Positions 35,461-43,842 of a stretch of DNA of 53,813 nt are shown here, one piece after another. Position 1 is the first letter of the stretch. Each line of letters starts with the position of its first letter. The stretch is from Pseudomonadota bacterium (GTDB lineage Bacteria > Pseudomonadota > Alphaproteobacteria > Rhizobiales > Aestuariivirgaceae). The notes under the pieces were generated by a model, which saw only the letters and a program-made list of their open reading frames with translations, was not told where the DNA came from and did no database searches. The stretch lies in contig CAUJIO010000097.1 in assembly GCA_963205315.1 (NCBI GenBank), forward strand, positions 1 to 53,813. The letters are read 5' to 3'. The position numbers and the translations under genes were made by a program.

Positions 35461-36255
35461 ATGAAGTTGAACCGCCGTTACGTCCTTGCGGCAGCAGCCG
35501 TCGCCATGATGGCCAGTGCAGCACCGGCCATGGCTGACATCAAGTTCGGTGTTGCCGCCGAGCCCTATCCGCCATTCTCTTCCAAGGATGCCTCGGGCAC
35601 CTGGGTCGGCTGGGAAATCGATCTGATGAATGCCGTCTGTGCACAGATGAATGAGAAGTGCGAACTGGTTGAAGTGGCATGGGACGGAATCATTCCCGCA
35701 CTCACTTCGAAGCAGATCGATGTGATCTGGTCGTCGATGTCGATTACCGGCGAGCGTAAGAAAACCATCGACTTCACCAACATGTATTACAACACGCCGA
35801 CCGTGATCATCGGCGCCAAGACGGGCGACATGGACATTGCCCCCGACCATCTGAAGGGCAAGGTCATCGGCGTGCAGGTCTCGACCATTCATGAGAAGTA
35901 CCTGCAGAAGTACTACGGAGCGGCAGGTGCCGAGATCAAGACCTATGCCACGCAGGACGAAGCCAACAACGATCTGGCCGCCGGCCGCGTCGACTATGTG
36001 CAGGCCGACGGTTCGGCCCTCGATGCCTTCCTGAAGACCGAGCAGGGCACCGCCTGCTGCGAACTCAAGGGCCAGGTGGCGGATGACCCGGAAATCCTGG
36101 GTGAAGGCGTTGGCGGCGGCATCCGCAAGGAAGACACCGCCCTCAAGGAAAAACTGAACGCCGCGATTTCGGCCCTCGCCAAGGCCGGCAAGTTCGATGA
36201 GATCACCAAGAACTACCCCGACCTCATCGGCAAGATGATCAACCCCAAGGAATGA
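35461..36255 (+). CDS. Polar amino-acid ABC transporter substrate-binding protein
   Basis: 264 aa with signal peptide (MKLNRRYVLAAAAVAMMASA, then APAMA). The SBP_bac_3 fold is clear: FGVAAEPYPPFSSKDASGTW, VEVAWDGIIPALTSKQIDVI, and GERKKTIDFTNMYYN. These bind polar amino acids such as Arg, His, Lys, ornithine or opines. The residues binding the side chain cannot be resolved by eye. A strong terminator follows it within the operon, which would make it more abundant than the permeases. Confidence 0.95.
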   Translation: MKLNRRYVLAAAAVAMMASAAPAMADIKFGVAAEPYPPFSSKDASGTWVGWEIDLMNAVCAQMNEKCELVEVAWDGIIPALTSKQIDVIWSSMSITGERKKTIDFTNMYYNTPTVIIGAKTGDMDIAPDHLKGKVIGVQVSTIHEKYLQKYYGAAGAEIKTYATQDEANNDLAAGRVDYVQADGSALDAFLKTEQGTACCELKGQVADDPEILGEGVGGGIRKEDTALKEKLNAAISALAKAGKFDEITKNYPDLIGKMINPKE

Positions 36256-36262
36256 TCAACGG

Positions 36263-36291
36263 GGCCCGCGGCAAGATCGCGGGCCTTTTTT
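36263..36291 (+). terminator. Rho-independent terminator after the binding-protein gene
   Basis: GGCCCGCG (36263-36270) pairs with CGCGGGCC (36278-36285) around a 7-base loop and is followed by six T residues. It lies inside the operon, 15 bases before the permease start, so some read-through must occur. Confidence 0.92.
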
Positions 36292-36305
36292 GTTTGGCAT
36301 GAACA

Positions 36306-37028
36306 ATGGCGAATAAGGTCGGCTTTCCAGAGATCCTGTCTTTCGGGCCGACCGGCTATGGCGACGAGCTGGCCTGGGGCATGATGGCGACGATCAATAT
36401 TGCCATCCTCGCCTATATACTTGGTCTGCTGATTGGCATTGCCGGCGCGATGGGCAAGCTCACCGGCAGCGCGCTGACGCGAAATATTCTGAATGGCTAT
36501 ACGACGCTCATCAGGGCCGTTCCCGAGCTGATCCTGATCTTGATTCTCTACTACGCTGGTACCAATGCGATTAACCAGATGCTGACCGCACTGGGGATGC
36601 CAGCTGTTGCCATCAACGGATTCGTGGCCGCCGTTTGTGTTCTGGGCCTCGTACAGGGGGCCTATTCCACTGAAGTCCTTCGCGCCGCAATTCAGGCCAT
36701 CCCCATTGGCCAGATCGAAGCGGCGCGCGCTTATGGCATGTCCCCGGTTCTGACATTCCGGCGCATTACATTGCCGGCCCTGTTGCCCTACGCAATTCCA
36801 GGATTGGCGAACCTGTGGTTGATCGTGACCAAGGGGACTGCCTTGATCGCCGTGGTCGGCTATACCGAACTTGCTCTGGCCACGCGCCAGGCGGCCGGCA
36901 ATACCAAGATGTATTTCACCTTCTACATGGTGACCTTCATCCTCTACCTGCTGATTTCGTTGATCTCCCAGAAAGGGTTCAAGTTGCTTGAGGACAAGTA
37001 TCGCGTCGGCCAGAAATCGCTGACATGA
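36306..37028 (+). CDS. Polar amino-acid ABC transporter permease, HisQ-like
   Basis: 240 aa, about five or six membrane segments. The EAA-type loop is QIEAARAYGMSPVLTFRRIT. The segment RAVPELILILILYYAGTNAI is the HisQ/ArtQ signature. It pairs with the HisM-like permease, whose gene begins ten bases after its stop. The internal terminator upstream suggests lower expression than the binding protein. Confidence 0.94.
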   Translation: MANKVGFPEILSFGPTGYGDELAWGMMATINIAILAYILGLLIGIAGAMGKLTGSALTRNILNGYTTLIRAVPELILILILYYAGTNAINQMLTALGMPAVAINGFVAAVCVLGLVQGAYSTEVLRAAIQAIPIGQIEAARAYGMSPVLTFRRITLPALLPYAIPGLANLWLIVTKGTALIAVVGYTELALATRQAAGNTKMYFTFYMVTFILYLLISLISQKGFKLLEDKYRVGQKSLT

Positions 37029-37038
37029 GGCGCGACCG

Positions 37039-37824
37039 ATGAACCTCAGGCTCATCAAGCTGGTCGTCAAAACGCTCGTGCTGGGGCTTTTGTCGGCCAT
37101 GGCGGCTGGCATTCTGTACTGGCTGTTCTTCGCGTCGAACTGGTCGTGGTTCCCCACATATCTTCCGCTGATGATCAAGGGTCTGTCACTGACCCTGCAG
37201 TTGTTTGTCATATCGGTCGTCTTCGGATTCATTCTGGCGGTGCCGATCGGCCTTGTTCAGGTGACGGGGCCTCCGTGGCTGGCCTTTCTGGCGCGGTGGT
37301 TCTGCACGGTTATTCGCGGAACGCCGCTGCTGATCCAGATTTGGCTGCTGTACTATGGATTGGGGTCTCTGTTCCCGTCCATTCCGGGCATCCGCGACAC
37401 ATTCATTTGGCCGGTTCTCCGCGAAGGCTACTATTACGCCGCTTTAGCCTTCACCTTGAGCTTTGCAGGCTATGAAGGCGAGGTCATGCGCGGCGCCTTC
37501 CTCGGCGTGCCGCGCGGTGAACTCGAGGCGGCACGCGCTTTCGGAATGTCACCGTGGAAAGTGCTGACGCGTGTCTGGCTCCCCCGGGCCATGCGCCTGG
37601 TCCTGCCAACGCTTGCCGGAGAGACCGTTCTGCAACTCCAATCGATGCCTTTGGCCTTTACGGTCACTGTCATGGAACTCGTGGGCGTGGCGAGCAAGGT
37701 CCGGCAGGACACATATATCGTCTACGAACCACTGATGTTCATGGGATTCGTGTATATTTGCCTGACCTTCATCTTCGTCTATGCTTTTGGGCTGATCGAA
37801 AAGATGGTACCGCAGAAACGATGA
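37039..37824 (+). CDS. Polar amino-acid ABC transporter permease, HisM-like
   Basis: 261 aa, about six membrane segments. The loop ELEAARAFGMSPWKVLTRVW contacts the ATPase. CTVIRGTPLLIQIWLLYYGL is typical of HisM/ArtM permeases. The stop overlaps the start of the M20 amidohydrolase gene by four bases (ATGA). Coupling of a hydrolase to the importer suggests that the imported compound is an N-acylated or otherwise conjugated amino acid. Confidence 0.94.
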   Translation: MNLRLIKLVVKTLVLGLLSAMAAGILYWLFFASNWSWFPTYLPLMIKGLSLTLQLFVISVVFGFILAVPIGLVQVTGPPWLAFLARWFCTVIRGTPLLIQIWLLYYGLGSLFPSIPGIRDTFIWPVLREGYYYAALAFTLSFAGYEGEVMRGAFLGVPRGELEAARAFGMSPWKVLTRVWLPRAMRLVLPTLAGETVLQLQSMPLAFTVTVMELVGVASKVRQDTYIVYEPLMFMGFVYICLTFIFVYAFGLIEKMVPQKR

Positions 37825-38987
37825 TCGAAGACATTCTGAAGAAACACCTGGGTGAGTTGACGGCGATCCGCCACGATCTTCACGCTCATCCTGAAATGCT
37901 GTTCCAGGAAGAGCGAACCGCCGCCATCGTTGCCTCAGAGTTGACTCGTCTCGGCTTTCAGGTGGCCACCGGCATCGCCAAGACCGGGGTCGTCGGTACA
38001 CTGACGAATGGAACGTCGAACCGCACCATCGGCATCCGCGCCGACATGGACGCGCTGCCGATCCATGAAACCACCAATCTGCCCTATGCCTCCAAATATC
38101 CCGGCAAGATGCACGCTTGCGGCCACGACGGCCACACCACCATGCTCCTCGGCCTGGCGCGTTATCTCGCTGAGACGAAGAGATTCAATGGTACCGTGCA
38201 CCTGATCTTCCAGCCGTCCGAGGAGGATGAGGGCGGCGCGCTGCGCATGATCGAGGACGGCCTGTTCAAGCGCTTTCCCTGCGATGCGGTTTACGCGCTG
38301 CACAACTATCCAGGCGAGCCCGAAGGCCAGATTCTCGTCAAGCCGGGTCCGATCACCGCAGCCGTTGATATCGTTGGCATCACCATTCACGGTGTTGGCG
38401 GCCATGGCGCAATTCCGCAAAGTTCGGTTGATCCCATCGTCGCGGCCTCAAGCCTTGTCGTGGCGCTGCAGACCATCGTCTCGCGCAACGTGCCGCCGCT
38501 CGAACCGGCGGTGATCACCGTCGGGGCCTTCAATTCCGGATCGATGGCGACAGTGATCCCTGCCGAGGCCAAGCTGCTGGTTGGCGTCCGTACCTGCAAC
38601 AAGGAAACGCGGGAGCTGGTGCTCGGCCGCATCCGCGAGTTGGCCACCGCCCATGCGAAGTCCTTCGGATGCAGCGCGGAACTGAAGATCGGCGACGGCA
38701 GCTGGAGCTATCCGGCTGGCGCCAACACGGCGAAGGAGGCGGCCCTGGTGCGCGAAGTGGCGCTCGAGATGGGACAAGACCCGGCAAAGGTCGACCTCAA
38801 GGGCTCCTACATGTTCTCCGAGGATTTTGCCTACATGCAGGAACTCGTGCCCTCAGCGTATTTTTGCGTCGGCGCAGGGCCGGGACCCATGCTCCACGAC
38901 CCCGCCTATAATTTCAACGATGCGCTGTTGGTGAAGGGCCCCGCCATCTGGGCCCGCATCGTCGAGAAGGCCCTGCCTCAGGCATAG
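37821..38987 (+). CDS. M20 family amidohydrolase / aminoacylase (AbgB- or HipO-like)
   Basis: 388 aa from ATG 37821. It belongs to the M20D amidohydrolases (hippurate hydrolase, IAA-amino acid hydrolase, N-acyl amino acid amidohydrolase). Metal-site motifs are intact: HDLHAHPEMLFQEERTA, RADMDALPIHETTNLPY, MHACGHDGHTTMLLG and IFQPSEEDEGGALRMI; the C-terminal ligand region MFSEDFAYMQELVP is also present. It is coupled to the amino-acid importer. The end overlaps the convergent SerC-SerA fusion gene by ten bases. Likely substrate: an N-acyl or N-aryl amino acid. Confidence 0.93.
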   Translation: MIEDILKKHLGELTAIRHDLHAHPEMLFQEERTAAIVASELTRLGFQVATGIAKTGVVGTLTNGTSNRTIGIRADMDALPIHETTNLPYASKYPGKMHACGHDGHTTMLLGLARYLAETKRFNGTVHLIFQPSEEDEGGALRMIEDGLFKRFPCDAVYALHNYPGEPEGQILVKPGPITAAVDIVGITIHGVGGHGAIPQSSVDPIVAASSLVVALQTIVSRNVPPLEPAVITVGAFNSGSMATVIPAEAKLLVGVRTCNKETRELVLGRIRELATAHAKSFGCSAELKIGDGSWSYPAGANTAKEAALVREVALEMGQDPAKVDLKGSYMFSEDFAYMQELVPSAYFCVGAGPGPMLHDPAYNFNDALLVKGPAIWARIVEKALPQA

Positions 38988-41956
38988 GGCCCCTCGATCC
39001 CGAGTTTGCGCATCAGCGCGGCGTGAGCATTGAAGCTCTTCACCAGTGCCGCTCCGTGGCGTTCGATCAGCATCTGACGGCGCTCTTCGGTGCCCGCCGT
39101 CGCCAATGCAGCCCAGATGGCAGCCATGGTTTCGGCACCTGTCCTTGCTGCGGACAGCGCATCCCGGTTTGCCGCGGCTCGCGCCAGGACAGCGGGCGAG
39201 CACTTGCCAACGCCAGCGACCGTCATGCTGCCGCCCGGCACATATCCCTCCGGCAAGTCGCCCTTGAGATTGATGACCCGCTTGTAACGGATCGCCTCGA
39301 TGATCTGGTCCACGGCCTGTTTGGCCCCTTCGACACGCGAAACGTGCTCGGTATCGGCCGCGGCATGCGGCAGCAGTTCCACACGGCCCGGATATTTGGC
39401 ATCGAGCGCCAGATAGGGCGCCATCGGACCGCTGACGGCACCGGTTTCGGTATTCACGAAGATGTCCGCATCGATCGCGGCATGGCGCACCTTGCCCGAG
39501 GCCAGGGCAGCATCGAGTGCTGCAGCGTCGACGCACTCGCCGCGGTCATAATTGATGACGATGGCACCATCGTTCATGACGGCCAGCACCGGCGCACTGA
39601 CCACGTGTGCATTGGCATATTTCCCTGTGGCGGCGTTGAGCGGCCCCAGGCCTGTGTGAACCGAGATGACATCGGCACCGCGCGCCGCATCCTCCGGCGC
39701 AACTGCGAACACGAATCCTTCCGACTCGATCCATTCGCGGTGGCGGGGCCGCGCATGAATGGCAACCTCCATGCCGAAGGCCTGCGCCAGTTTCGCCATT
39801 TCGCGGCCAATGTTGCCATAGCCGATGATCGCCAGCCGCTTGCCTTCGAGTTTCTCCGTCGGAAAATCCTTGAGGTCGCGGCCGGTGTCGAACTGTCCCG
39901 CCGCCGTGCGCCTGTGCATCTCGTCGACAGCCGAATCCGGCATCACCTTGAGCAGCGCCTTGAAGGCCATCTGCGCGGTCGCTCGCGAATTGAACGACGG
40001 CGTGTTCATCAAGGGCGCCGTGCCGCCTTCGCCATTGCCGCCGCCCCATGAGGCCGACCCCATATTGCCGGTGCCCGCGCCAATGCGCACGCCGCCGCAG
40101 GCGAACACGCTGTCCTTCGGCAGGAAGGTCGCCGCCGCGATCACCGCGTCATACTGGCCTTTGTCCGTCAACGGACGAATGTCGTCCGGATTGGAAAGAT
40201 GCGGCTGGTAGAAGAAGTGGATTGTACCTTTCTCCAGCTTCTTGCCGTCGCCTGGCGCACCTTCGTGGAATTTTGCCCCGCGGGCTTCGGCATGCGCCTT
40301 GACTGCACTGTGATCGGGCTTGCCGTCGGCTCCGGGCTTGAGGCCGACGAAGTCGCACACCAGTATCTTGTAGGCGCGCGAAGGATCGTCCTGACGCTGT
40401 CGCGTGGTAGTGGCTGCGGCAGCAGGGAATGTCACGCCGAGTTTCGCAAGTTCCTCTTCGATGATCACGAGCTTGGCACGCGTATAGGCATACTTGATGT
40501 TGTCGAGCAGCGCCGTGATATCCTCGACCGGGCGGATGCCGCCGATCCAAGCGCGGAAATCGCCGGGTGTGCCCGGAAACGCGTTGATATAGCGCGCCAC
40601 ATCGAGGCCTGCTTCATATGTGCCATTGGGGTGCATGATGCCGTCATAGGAGAGCAGCTGCTTGGCGCGTGCGATGATGCGGGCGTGAATTGCTGGATCT
40701 GTGATGGCGGCGTCCTTGACCTTGATCAGCGTCACAGCCGCGCCGCGGTGTTCGGGATCGCCGACGCCGAGTTCGAGCAGCGAACTGTTGCTCATCCACT
40801 CGTTGATGGCGGCGCGGTTGGCTTCGGAGCGCCGGTTCATTTCCGCCACCGGGCCGATCTTCTTTTCCACCCGCAACAATCCGAACGTCGTTTCGGCAAA
40901 GGCCAGCGTCGAGAAGGTGTTGATGACGCCGCCCACCATCTTGTTTGCCAGCGGATCGTAGATCGGGCCTAGGTCCACGCTGCGCTTGCCGCTGAGCGGC
41001 ATCTTGGGATCAACGGGTGCCGCGAGCTTCAGCTGACGCGGAATGGCCCATGACGGCGCCTTCTGGTTTTCTTCCACCAGGGCCAGCGCCTGCGGCGTGA
41101 ACGACACAAGGAAATAGCCCGAGATGCCGCCGATGGCCTTTTGAAACGGCATGAACAGGCAGCACTTGGCCATCACCTGCGCCACGATCTCGGGCCCCCA
41201 TGGCATCGCACCCAGCATCGAGGTCGCATCGAGCACCGCATGGTGCTCCGCCGGATTGCGATCGATCCAGTCGAGCAGGTTGAGAATGTCGGCGCGGCTG
41301 TAGGTGGTGGCGCCCGTCGTCTCGTGCCCGACGCCGAAGAACACCTTGATGCCCATGCGTTCAAGCATGTCGGAGGAGGGGATCGCACCTTCTGTCTTGG
41401 CGAAATGCAGGCGTGTCTCGTCGCCGTTGCGGGCAAAGCGCATCATTTCGATGATCTGCGCGCCCCAGCTCTGGCGGAAGAAGCCCGACGCCTTGGCCAG
41501 ATCGGATTCGGGCGCCGGTGTATCGACGTAGACATGCTGGGCCGGGTCGTTGACCGTCAGCACATGCAGCGCGCAGACGGTGAAGCCCGAATGCCCGCCG
41601 CCGAGGCCCACCGCCATGCGGTTCGATTTCGGGAATTCGAAATAGCGGTGGATCTCCCGCATCATGTCGAGCAGGAACTTGTCGGCCGGATAGCCGCGAT
41701 GCATCGACCGGCCGATTTCAGCCGCTGTGAATGGCCCCAGGTCGCGGCCGTTCTCGTCCAGCTTGCGGTAGTTCTGTTCCAGCCAATGCTCGAATTCGAA
41801 ACGGATCATCCGGCTGTCGGCCTCGTCACGGGCCATGTCGGTGATCGGCCCGACGCCGAAAAACGGGTTCCCCGTGCGCTGTGGCGGACCGCCAGCCGTC
41901 GCCAGAATGCAAGCCTCGCGCTCCGCCTTGAGGCGTTCCATTAAATCCTGATGCAT
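38978..41956 (-). CDS. SerC-like aminotransferase / SerA-like dehydrogenase fusion protein
   Basis: 992 aa. Residues about 1-510 resemble class V aminotransferases of the phosphoserine type: LGGGHSGFT near 113, Asp243 in VLDATSMLG, and the probable PLP Lys273 in PFQKAIGGISGYF. Residues about 530-930 are a D-2-hydroxyacid dehydrogenase: NTPSFNSRATAQMAF, Rossmann motif GYGNIGREMA at 712-721, INYDRGECVD with the substrate Arg, and LLPHAAADTEHVS with the His. The junction is an Arg/Thr/Gln-rich linker (TTTRQRQDDPSR). SerA and SerC catalyse consecutive steps of serine synthesis, so the fusion could channel a keto acid to an amino acid, or run in reverse. GGGAGGA precedes the ATG at 41956. Confidence 0.85.
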   Translation of the reverse strand: MHQDLMERLKAEREACILATAGGPPQRTGNPFFGVGPITDMARDEADSRMIRFEFEHWLEQNYRKLDENGRDLGPFTAAEIGRSMHRGYPADKFLLDMMREIHRYFEFPKSNRMAVGLGGGHSGFTVCALHVLTVNDPAQHVYVDTPAPESDLAKASGFFRQSWGAQIIEMMRFARNGDETRLHFAKTEGAIPSSDMLERMGIKVFFGVGHETTGATTYSRADILNLLDWIDRNPAEHHAVLDATSMLGAMPWGPEIVAQVMAKCCLFMPFQKAIGGISGYFLVSFTPQALALVEENQKAPSWAIPRQLKLAAPVDPKMPLSGKRSVDLGPIYDPLANKMVGGVINTFSTLAFAETTFGLLRVEKKIGPVAEMNRRSEANRAAINEWMSNSSLLELGVGDPEHRGAAVTLIKVKDAAITDPAIHARIIARAKQLLSYDGIMHPNGTYEAGLDVARYINAFPGTPGDFRAWIGGIRPVEDITALLDNIKYAYTRAKLVIIEEELAKLGVTFPAAAATTTRQRQDDPSRAYKILVCDFVGLKPGADGKPDHSAVKAHAEARGAKFHEGAPGDGKKLEKGTIHFFYQPHLSNPDDIRPLTDKGQYDAVIAAATFLPKDSVFACGGVRIGAGTGNMGSASWGGGNGEGGTAPLMNTPSFNSRATAQMAFKALLKVMPDSAVDEMHRRTAAGQFDTGRDLKDFPTEKLEGKRLAIIGYGNIGREMAKLAQAFGMEVAIHARPRHREWIESEGFVFAVAPEDAARGADVISVHTGLGPLNAATGKYANAHVVSAPVLAVMNDGAIVINYDRGECVDAAALDAALASGKVRHAAIDADIFVNTETGAVSGPMAPYLALDAKYPGRVELLPHAAADTEHVSRVEGAKQAVDQIIEAIRYKRVINLKGDLPEGYVPGGSMTVAGVGKCSPAVLARAAANRDALSAARTGAETMAAIWAALATAGTEERRQMLIERHGAALVKSFNAHAALMRKLGIEGPYA

Positions 41957-42076
41957 AAAGTCCTCCCGATTTTTGAGGGGACGTTAGCGGACACCGCAAC
42001 CGGGCCGACTGCTCAAAAACGTCATTCTGGCGAAAGACGCCGCCGTTTCGCAAGTCAAGCGACGGCTTGGGACAAT

Positions 42077-42406
42077 CGGCGTGGTGAAGACGGCCAACAA
42101 TATCTCCGACCTGTCGCAGGATCACCTGGGGAGCAATCGGTTGGAGACATTCCCGGGCGGCAGCCCGGCCCCCAACCGCAACGACTATGACGCCTATGGC
42201 CGGCCGGCGGCCCGCGAGAATTCGACGGTCCGCAACGGCAAGGCATACATCGGCGAGAGTTACGACGCCGAGACCGGCCTGCAATATCTGCACGCCCGCT
42301 ACTACGACTCGCTGCTCGGGCGCTTCCTGTCGCCGGACACCTGGGACCCGACCCTCGCCGGGGTGCATATCAACAGATATGCCTATGCCGGAAATGATCC
42401 GGTCAA
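42077..42406 (+). repeat. Direct repeat copy A: RHS core tail
   Basis: About 330 bases that are similar (roughly 80% by eye) to 45027-45356. They encode the conserved end of an RHS core ([37 protein letters not shown]). Similarity starts abruptly at TCGGCGTGGTGAAGACGGCC. The repeat marks where recombination between RHS modules could occur. Confidence 0.8.
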
Positions 42407-43070
42407 TGCGAGCGATCCCAATGGGCATGCGGGGATTGGCGACAATGGCGGTCCTCAAGATGATCCGCGTTTTCAGGATGGATTTGGTATAGATGGACCT
42501 GGGGACATAGAGACTTTAGACATTACCAATGGAGCATTGGGCTATAAGACGAGCGATGGTTTCGAGATCCAGGGACTAGGCATTTGTTGTCCGAACAAAG
42601 TTCTAGGCAAGGCGGATGAAGCGGTTGCTGCAGCAGCGAAATTGCAGGAGCATCATCTGTTCGTCAAAGAACTGGCGAGCAAGGCCGACTTGTCTTCCCT
42701 TGGGATCAATCTGGAGTCCAAGGGCAACAAAATCATTTCACTCCAGAATGGCCATACCGCTGGACATCGCGGCTACAATCGAGAAGTCATGGCAAAAGTG
42801 AGAAGTGTCCTCGACGCATTCAACAATGGCCAAATCTCCAAACAGGAAGCGTTGAAGCAGCTTGCAACCTATCGTCAAAGCCTGCGCAAGAGTCTCAAGG
42901 ACGATCCTGTGCAGCTAGCGAGAAAGAAGAGTGATATGCAGACGCAAAAACCCGCAAGTCCAGCGTCTTCTTCAGGTTCGGGCGGCAGCGGTTCAGGTTC
43001 GGGTAGCGGAAGTGGTTCTTCTGGAACTGGCAGCGGCGGCGGATTGTTCTGCTGGCTTTTGGGTGAGTGA
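42081..43070 (+). CDS. Orphan RHS core tail with AHH/HNH-like nuclease toxin domain
   Basis: 329 codons from a GTG at 42081; the true start is uncertain because the frame is open back to 41988 and no ribosome binding site is seen. Residues 1-115 are an RHS core end, finishing with [18 protein letters not shown]-like text and [20 protein letters not shown]-like text (approximate for this copy). After it the sequence becomes AT-richer, as expected for a swapped toxin domain. Residues 190-235 hold [20 protein letters not shown], Asn216, [11 protein letters not shown], with His191, His192, His225 and His229, resembling AHH-type HNH/Endo VII nucleases. A Gly/Ser-rich tail ends LFCWLLGE. The call is partial because no N-terminus exists. 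Confidence 0.7.
   Translation: MVKTANNISDLSQDHLGSNRLETFPGGSPAPNRNDYDAYGRPAARENSTVRNGKAYIGESYDAETGLQYLHARYYDSLLGRFLSPDTWDPTLAGVHINRYAYAGNDPVNASDPNGHAGIGDNGGPQDDPRFQDGFGIDGPGDIETLDITNGALGYKTSDGFEIQGLGICCPNKVLGKADEAVAAAAKLQEHHLFVKELASKADLSSLGINLESKGNKIISLQNGHTAGHRGYNREVMAKVRSVLDAFNNGQISKQEALKQLATYRQSLRKSLKDDPVQLARKKSDMQTQKPASPASSSGSGGSGSGSGSGSGSSGTGSGGGLFCWLLGE
42964..43044 (+). repeat. Gly/Ser-coding tandem repeat at the toxin C-terminus
   Basis: Short imperfect repeats such as TTCAGGTTCGGG encode a stretch of about 27 residues made almost only of Ser and Gly, followed by LFCWLLGE. A flexible tail beyond a toxin domain is unusual for RHS proteins. Confidence 0.7.
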
Positions 43071-43126
43071 TGGATGCCCGACCGAAATAACCTTGCAGTG
43101 GCAAGCAACGAGAGTAAGATACGGCT

Positions 43127-43738
43127 ATGGCATGGGTTTGGAGTCATCCGAAGGAAGACGATGAATGGGGTGCCGATTTGGACATTAGGCTCTGTCCGCC
43201 GATGAAAGGCACAGAGTTTTTGGGTGATAAGCGGCTTGATCCGGCCATTTACCGGCCTGTGTTCAAGTCGAAGACGGGGCTGAAGAAGTTTAAGAAGCTG
43301 CACTGTCCGCCAATGGACGGGACAACTGCGGTAGATGCCGCGTGGCGCGACATCATTCTCAAATTTGTGCCGGAAGACCGGGTGCAGTTCCTGCCGATCC
43401 GATTGATTGCGCGGGGCGAAGTATGCGACGACTTCTTCTGGCCGATTGTCATGGACCGGGTCTATTGCATTGATCCGGATAAATCCACCATCACACGCCA
43501 ACTCAAAGACGAGACCCGATTCTTCATCTTCGGAGTCAGCAAGTTCGTGCACATTCCGGGCTGCCTGGGCAAGCTGCATCTGGCTCGTGACGCCCGCATG
43601 AGCTCGCATCTTCTTGTATCCGACCAGCTGAAAGAAGCGCTGTCTGCGACAGGCGAGGACAGCATGTTCTACCGTCCCGAGGACGTCGTCACCATTGACA
43701 CGATGATAGCCAAGAAGGCAGCTAGTAAGCTGAACTGA
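43127..43738 (+). CDS. Probable immunity protein, Imm11/DUF1629-like
   Basis: 203 aa, 56 bases after the toxin stop, with GAGTAAGA upstream of ATG 43127. It has a pattern seen in the Imm11 (DUF1629) immunity family: FFWPIVMDRVYCIDPDKSTI, then FGVSKFVHIPGCLGKLHLAR, then SSHLLVSDQLKEALSATGED. It is predicted soluble and mixed alpha/beta. Position right behind an RHS toxin domain supports an immunity role: it should neutralise the preceding nuclease. Base composition is lower in GC than the core. The family name rests on a by-eye pattern, so it is moderately sure; the role follows from context. Confidence 0.6.
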   Translation: MAWVWSHPKEDDEWGADLDIRLCPPMKGTEFLGDKRLDPAIYRPVFKSKTGLKKFKKLHCPPMDGTTAVDAAWRDIILKFVPEDRVQFLPIRLIARGEVCDDFFWPIVMDRVYCIDPDKSTITRQLKDETRFFIFGVSKFVHIPGCLGKLHLARDARMSSHLLVSDQLKEALSATGEDSMFYRPEDVVTIDTMIAKKAASKLN

Positions 43739-43812
43739 AGTGCTTGGGAGCTGTAGGGCACTGGCTTACACACCAAAAAGTGTGCCCCCGCGCCGAATAT
43801 TTTGCCTCCGGG

Positions 43813-43842
43813 TCCGACTCGCGCGGTCGGAGTATTATTTTT
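43813..43842 (+). terminator. Candidate terminator after the immunity gene
   Basis: TCCGAC (43813-43818) and GTCGGA (43826-43831) pair around a 7-base loop, followed by GTATTATTTTT. It lies in the 222-base gap (43739-43960) between the immunity gene and the second RHS remnant, in which I see no gene. Confidence 0.5.

Noticed and set aside
42964-43044. Tandem repeats as a CRISPR array
   Set aside because: Units are short, imperfect, without spacers, and read in frame as Gly/Ser codons.
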